A stretch of 8,029 nucleotides of DNA from Erysipelothrix sp. (lineage in GTDB: Bacteria; Bacillota_I; Bacilli_A; Erysipelotrichales; Erysipelotrichaceae). The stretch's first letter is position 1. Each line of letters begins with the position of its first letter. The stretch lies in the NCBI GenBank assembly GCA_030152625.1, contig JASLJD010000132.1:1-8029 (forward strand). The letters are read 5' to 3'. Positions 4,346 to 8,029 of this stretch are shown here, one piece after another. The position numbers and the translations under genes were made by a program. The notes beneath the pieces are model-generated. The model did not search any database. It was not told the DNA's origin and saw only the letters and a list, made by a program, of their open reading frames with translations.

Positions 4346-6924
4346 TCAATAAAGATTTAAAAGAGACGCTTGAGCAATCACAAGAAAAGCTCTTTGCAGC
4401 TCTCAACACAAGCCAAAATGGTTACTCTTCCTCAGAGGCAGAAACACTTCTAGAAGAGTATGGACCCAATGAAATAAAACAAAGGAAAAGAGAAAGCCCC
4501 CTTATTGGTTTTTTCAATGTACTTGTTAACCCCTTTAACCTCGTCTTAATGGTTGTCATCGCGGTAACCTTTATCAGCGATATTCTCCTTGCCGAGGAAA
4601 AAGATTATCTAACAATCACAATTCTCATTGTTATTATCCTTATTTCAACATTGATATCTTTTATTCAGGATGAGCGTTCAAATGCTGCCAGTGAAAAACT
4701 CTTAAAAATGGTGTCAAACACAACCGCCGCTTTAAGAGATGGTCAATTCATTGAAATCCCAATCGATGACCTTGTTTTAGGAGACATTGTTCGTCTTTCG
4801 GCAGGGGATATCATCCCAGCCGATATGCGAGTCATCTCCGCAAAAGACCTTTTTATTTCGCAGGCCACACTTACTGGTGAATCACAGCCTGTCGAAAAAT
4901 TTGTTCACTTTGACCCAGACAAAACAGATGCGGAAAGTGATTTCACAAACCTTTGTCTCATGGGAACAAACGTAGTCAGCGGAAGTGCACGTGCTGTTGT
5001 TATTCGGACAGGGAATCAAACCTACCTAGGTCAAATGAGTGAGAGTTTAGAAGAAACGAAAAGACAAAATAGCTTTGAAAAAAGTATCGAAACAATCAGC
5101 CGTCTGCTCATGCGCTTAATGATTATTATGTTACCAATTATTTTTATCGTAAACGGTGTTCTCAAAGGCGACTTTGTAACAGCCTTTGTATTTGCGCTTA
5201 CGGTTGCTGTTGGTCTTACACCTGAAATGCTTCCTGTTGTTTTAAGCAGTGGTTTAGCTCGTGGTGCTATTAACATGGCCAAACACGAAACGATTGTAAA
5301 ATCACAAAGTTCCATTTCATCATTTGGAGAAATGGATGTTCTTTGTACCGATAAAACAGGGACAATTACCCAAGATGAGATCATCTTAGAACGTTATATG
5401 GACGTGAATGGGGAAGATGATATGCGCGTCCTTAGACATGCATACTTGAACTCCTATTTCCAATCTGGACTTAAAAACCTCATTGATTTAGCTATTATCG
5501 AACGCGCAAATTCTTATAACATGGATGACCTTGTCCACTATTATCGAACAGTCGATGAAGTACCTTTTGACTTCGCACGTCGTAGAATGAGTGTTGTCGT
5601 TGAAGATCGAAGTGGAAAACGTCAGTTAATCACCAAGGGAGCCGTTGAAGAAATCCTCAATATTTGTTCGTTCATCGACCGTGATGGCGAAGTCATGCCT
5701 TTGGATGATGAAATTAAAGAAGAAGCCATGGATGTTTACATGCAACATAACAACGACGGTTTAAGAATGATCGCTGTCGCACAGAAAAACGATATTCCAG
5801 ATGAACATGAATTCTCAATCAAAGATGAAAGCGACATGGTATTAATTGGCTTCATTGGTTTCTTAGATCCACCAAAAGATAGCGCGAAACCAACCATTGA
5901 AAGTCTCAATCGCCATGGTGTGGATGTCGTCGTTATTACCGGTGACAGTTTAGGCGTTGCGAAGAAAGTTTGCTCGAAAGTGGGTATCGATACAGAAGTC
6001 ACCTATTTGGGGAACGATATTGATGAAATGAGCGATGAAGAATTACAAGAAGTCGTTAAATCCTGTCATCTCTTCGCCAAAATATCACCTGTACAGAAAC
6101 AAAGGATTGTTCAAGCATTCCAAGCTAATAAGCATACCGTGGGCTTTTTAGGCGATGGTATCAACGATGCACTCGCTTTGAAACAAGCCGATGTCGGTAT
6201 CTCAGTTGATACTGCTGTTGACATTGCTAAAGAAAGTGCCGATATCATCTTACTCAAAAAAGATCTCACTGTTTTAGAAAAAGGGATTTTAGAGGGAAGA
6301 AAGACCATTGTGAATATGATCAAATACTTGGAAATGGCCGTCAGTGGAAACTTCGGAAACATGATTTCCGTTATGGTTGCAAGCATCTTCCTACCATTCT
6401 TACCACTCTTACCCGTTCATATTCTCGTGCAAAACTTGCTCAGTGATCTTGCACAAACAGGAATTCCTTTTGATAATTGTGATGATGAAGATTTAGAAAA
6501 ACCGAGACGATTGGAATCCGATCGCTTGGTCCGATTTATGGCTGTCTTCGGACCTCTCAGCTCTGTCTTCGACATTATGTGTTTCTTAGTTCTCTATTTT
6601 GTTTTAGATATCAACACACCTGAACAACAAACAATCTTTCAAGCATTCTGGTTTACTTTTGGAATCTTATCGCAAGCCCTGATCATCTTTGTGATCCGTG
6701 CTAAAAAACCTTTTACTTTCCAAAACAAACCATCAACATTCCTTGTTGTTGTTTCAGCACTCGCAGTCGGAGCAACTTTACTGATTGTTAAAACACCCCT
6801 TGCTTATAGCATTGAACTGGTTCCTTTATCACAAGGACACCTTGCTTGGGTGTTGGGAATTGTGGCTCTTTATCTTATTTCCACAGCAATTGTCAAACAT
6901 TTCGTTTGGACTCCACTTGATTAA
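4342..6924 (+). CDS. mgtA: Magnesium-translocating P-type ATPase
   Basis: An 860-residue P3B-type ATPase (MgtA/MgtB family) that imports Mg2+ across the plasma membrane using ATP. In order: N-terminal cytoplasmic segment to about 55; M1-M2 about 57-81 and 88-108; actuator domain with TGES at 178-181; M3-M4 about 258-303 with the family motif TPEMLP at 293-298; phosphorylated Asp337 in DKTGTIT; the subgroup signature SGLKNLIDLAI at 375-385; nucleotide-binding KGA at 432-434; DPPK at 509-512; TGD at 533-535; GDGIND hinge at 604-609; then M5-M10 with SGNFGNM at 668-674 and QNLLSDLAQTGIPFD at 697-711. Length is usual for the bacterial family, with no lesions. The ATG follows AAGGGG (4328-4333) with an 8-base spacer. 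It stands alone, divergent from ald and convergent with galK. I cannot separate MgtA from MgtB by eye. Confidence 0.96.
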   Translation: MINKDLKETLEQSQEKLFAALNTSQNGYSSSEAETLLEEYGPNEIKQRKRESPLIGFFNVLVNPFNLVLMVVIAVTFISDILLAEEKDYLTITILIVIILISTLISFIQDERSNAASEKLLKMVSNTTAALRDGQFIEIPIDDLVLGDIVRLSAGDIIPADMRVISAKDLFISQATLTGESQPVEKFVHFDPDKTDAESDFTNLCLMGTNVVSGSARAVVIRTGNQTYLGQMSESLEETKRQNSFEKSIETISRLLMRLMIIMLPIIFIVNGVLKGDFVTAFVFALTVAVGLTPEMLPVVLSSGLARGAINMAKHETIVKSQSSISSFGEMDVLCTDKTGTITQDEIILERYMDVNGEDDMRVLRHAYLNSYFQSGLKNLIDLAIIERANSYNMDDLVHYYRTVDEVPFDFARRRMSVVVEDRSGKRQLITKGAVEEILNICSFIDRDGEVMPLDDEIKEEAMDVYMQHNNDGLRMIAVAQKNDIPDEHEFSIKDESDMVLIGFIGFLDPPKDSAKPTIESLNRHGVDVVVITGDSLGVAKKVCSKVGIDTEVTYLGNDIDEMSDEELQEVVKSCHLFAKISPVQKQRIVQAFQANKHTVGFLGDGINDALALKQADVGISVDTAVDIAKESADIILLKKDLTVLEKGILEGRKTIVNMIKYLEMAVSGNFGNMISVMVASIFLPFLPLLPVHILVQNLLSDLAQTGIPFDNCDDEDLEKPRRLESDRLVRFMAVFGPLSSVFDIMCFLVLYFVLDINTPEQQTIFQAFWFTFGILSQALIIFVIRAKKPFTFQNKPSTFLVVVSALAVGATLLIVKTPLAYSIELVPLSQGHLAWVLGIVALYLISTAIVKHFVWTPLD

Positions 6925-6932
6925 AGAGAATC

Positions 6933-6969
6933 AAAAAGACCTTGACATGATTATTGTCAAGGTCTTTTT
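6933..6969. terminator. Bidirectional terminator between mgtA and galK
   Basis: A perfect 15-bp inverted repeat, AAAAAGACCTTGACA (6933-6947) and its complement (6955-6969), with a 7-base loop. The A-run on one side and T-run on the other make it a Rho-independent terminator on both strands. It begins 9 bases after the mgtA stop and lies 12 bases past the galK stop, so it serves both convergent genes. Confidence 0.97.
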
Positions 6970-6980
6970 ATTTGTCCTTT

Positions 6981-8029
6981 TTATGGTGAAGATATTTTCT
7001 TTACACCATCGATAATATCGGCAATATAGAAATCAGCATCATACATCATCTTGTCATGATAAACTCGCGAAACTTTTTCAATCATTGCATCGATGGCATC
7101 ATCTTCTACAAGAGCAATAGCACAACCACCAAAACCTGCTCCTGTCATACGTGCGCCATAAACACCATCAACAGTTTGTGCTGTTTCTGCTAAAGTGTCC
7201 AATTCTAAACCTGTCACCTCATAATCTTCTTTAAGTGATTGGTGGCTTTCATTGAGAAGTTGGCCGAAAGTCTTTAGATCGCCTGCTTTTAAAGCCTCTA
7301 AAGAGGACAAGGTACGTTGATTTTCACTCACAACATGACGAGCTCTGCGATAAATAAGTTCATCCTCAAAATGCTCATGAATCGCTTCAAGTTCAGCGAT
7401 TTTTAAATCTGTCAAATAATGAATCTTTGGATAATACGCTTTAGCAATCGCAAAAGCTTTTTCTGATTCTTCTCTACGAGTATTGTATGCTGAATCTTCC
7501 AAGCCTCTTTGCTTATTACTGTTCATAATAACAAAACTCGCATTTTCCAAGTCAATCGGTGCATAATCATATTGAAGACTGTCTGTATTCAAGAGGATGC
7601 CCTGCTTCTCTTTCCCCATCGCTACTGCAAACTGATCCATGATTCCACATTGGACGCCCACATAGTCATTTTCTGATTTTTGCGAAAGTAAGGCAGCTTC
7701 TACACGGTCAAATTCGTAAGAAAACATTTCTTTGACCACCCACGCTGTCAACAATTGTAAAGATGCACTGCTGGATAGACCGGCTCCATTAGGAATATTC
7801 CCATAATAATAAATGTCAAAACCATGCGTCAGTGCCGAGTATTCTTCTTCAATCACCCAAATAACGCCTTTAGGATAATTGGTCCATGAAGCTTTCTTGT
7901 CAAATTGACCCACAGGTAAATCAAAGTCAAAAATACCTTCCTCGGCAAAGTTTGAAGAATACATTCGTATTTTTTGATCCTCTCTTTTTGCTACCAAAGC
8001 ATAGGTGCCTAAACTGATCGTAGCAGGCA
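6981..8029 (-). CDS. galK: Galactokinase, C-terminal about 348 residues (partial)
   Basis: GHMP-family kinase that phosphorylates D-galactose at C1 with ATP, the entry step of the Leloir pathway. The frame is open past the right edge; the visible 5' residues PATISLGTYALVAKRED match the part just after the GEHTDYNGG substrate motif, so about 40 N-terminal residues are missing, including that motif. A TTG at 7997 is an internal Leu codon, not a start. Visible hallmarks: the phosphate-binding loop PNGAGLSSSAS, GIMDQFAVAMG with the catalytic Asp, NSNKQRGLEDSAYNTRREE, RARHVVSENQR, and the C-terminal GHMP motif MTGAGFGGCAIALV. No frameshift is seen. The gene ends 12 bases before the shared terminator, so it is the last gene of its transcript; other gal genes would lie upstream, beyond the window. 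Confidence 0.96.
   Translation of the reverse strand, partial: PATISLGTYALVAKREDQKIRMYSSNFAEEGIFDFDLPVGQFDKKASWTNYPKGVIWVIEEEYSALTHGFDIYYYGNIPNGAGLSSSASLQLLTAWVVKEMFSYEFDRVEAALLSQKSENDYVGVQCGIMDQFAVAMGKEKQGILLNTDSLQYDYAPIDLENASFVIMNSNKQRGLEDSAYNTRREESEKAFAIAKAYYPKIHYLTDLKIAELEAIHEHFEDELIYRRARHVVSENQRTLSSLEALKAGDLKTFGQLLNESHQSLKEDYEVTGLELDTLAETAQTVDGVYGARMTGAGFGGCAIALVEDDAIDAMIEKVSRVYHDKMMYDADFYIADIIDGVKKISSP

Noticed and set aside
5031..6386. Several minus-strand frames of 88-117 codons inside mgtA
   Set aside because: They are antisense to a complete ATPase gene with every family motif; they have no recognisable domains and arise from codon bias.
1..8029. Defence system, mobile element, CRISPR array or biosynthetic cluster
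   Set aside because: Every sizeable frame is accounted for by housekeeping or metabolic genes, and no direct-repeat array, transposase, integrase or attachment site is present.

Overview
The window is ordinary chromosomal DNA of a low-GC Gram-positive bacterium (Bacillota). Evidence is the sepF-divIVA-ileS order with an isoleucine T-box, strong AGGAGG ribosome-binding sites, a long-form hpf and AT-rich spacers. A member of Erysipelotrichia would fit, but that is a guess from gene style; no rRNA or lineage marker is present.

Layout. On the minus strand, reading right to left: ald (alanine dehydrogenase), a leaderless zinc-dependent phospholipase C-like protein, hpf (ribosome hibernation factor), sepF, divIVA, and the first 80 codons of ileS, which runs off the left edge. 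ald, the phospholipase-like gene and hpf are separated by only 36 and 27 bases and look like one operon with an extended -10 promoter. sepF and divIVA have their own extended -10 promoter and are 2 bases apart. ileS follows through a T-box leader whose Stem I appears to begin inside the last codons of divIVA. On the plus strand a divergent mgtA (magnesium P-type ATPase) leaves the same 194-base spacer as ald. It converges on galK (minus strand, 5' end beyond the right edge), and a 15-bp bidirectional terminator separates the two.

How they work together. SepF and DivIVA belong to septum and pole assembly, and IleS to translation, controlled by uncharged tRNA-Ile. HPF acts in stationary phase. 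Ald links alanine to pyruvate and ammonia. MgtA imports magnesium and GalK starts the Leloir pathway. There is no mobile element, CRISPR array, tRNA, rRNA or defence system. I found no new multi-gene system.

The most unusual parts are small. (1) The ald/mgtA spacer carries two matching 11-bp dyads, a foldable mgtA leader with a possible ribosome-site switch, and a 9-codon upstream ORF overlapping the mgtA start. (2) The phospholipase-like gene probably starts at ATT. (3) The ileS T-box overlaps divIVA. (4) The DivIVA lacks its usual N-terminus.
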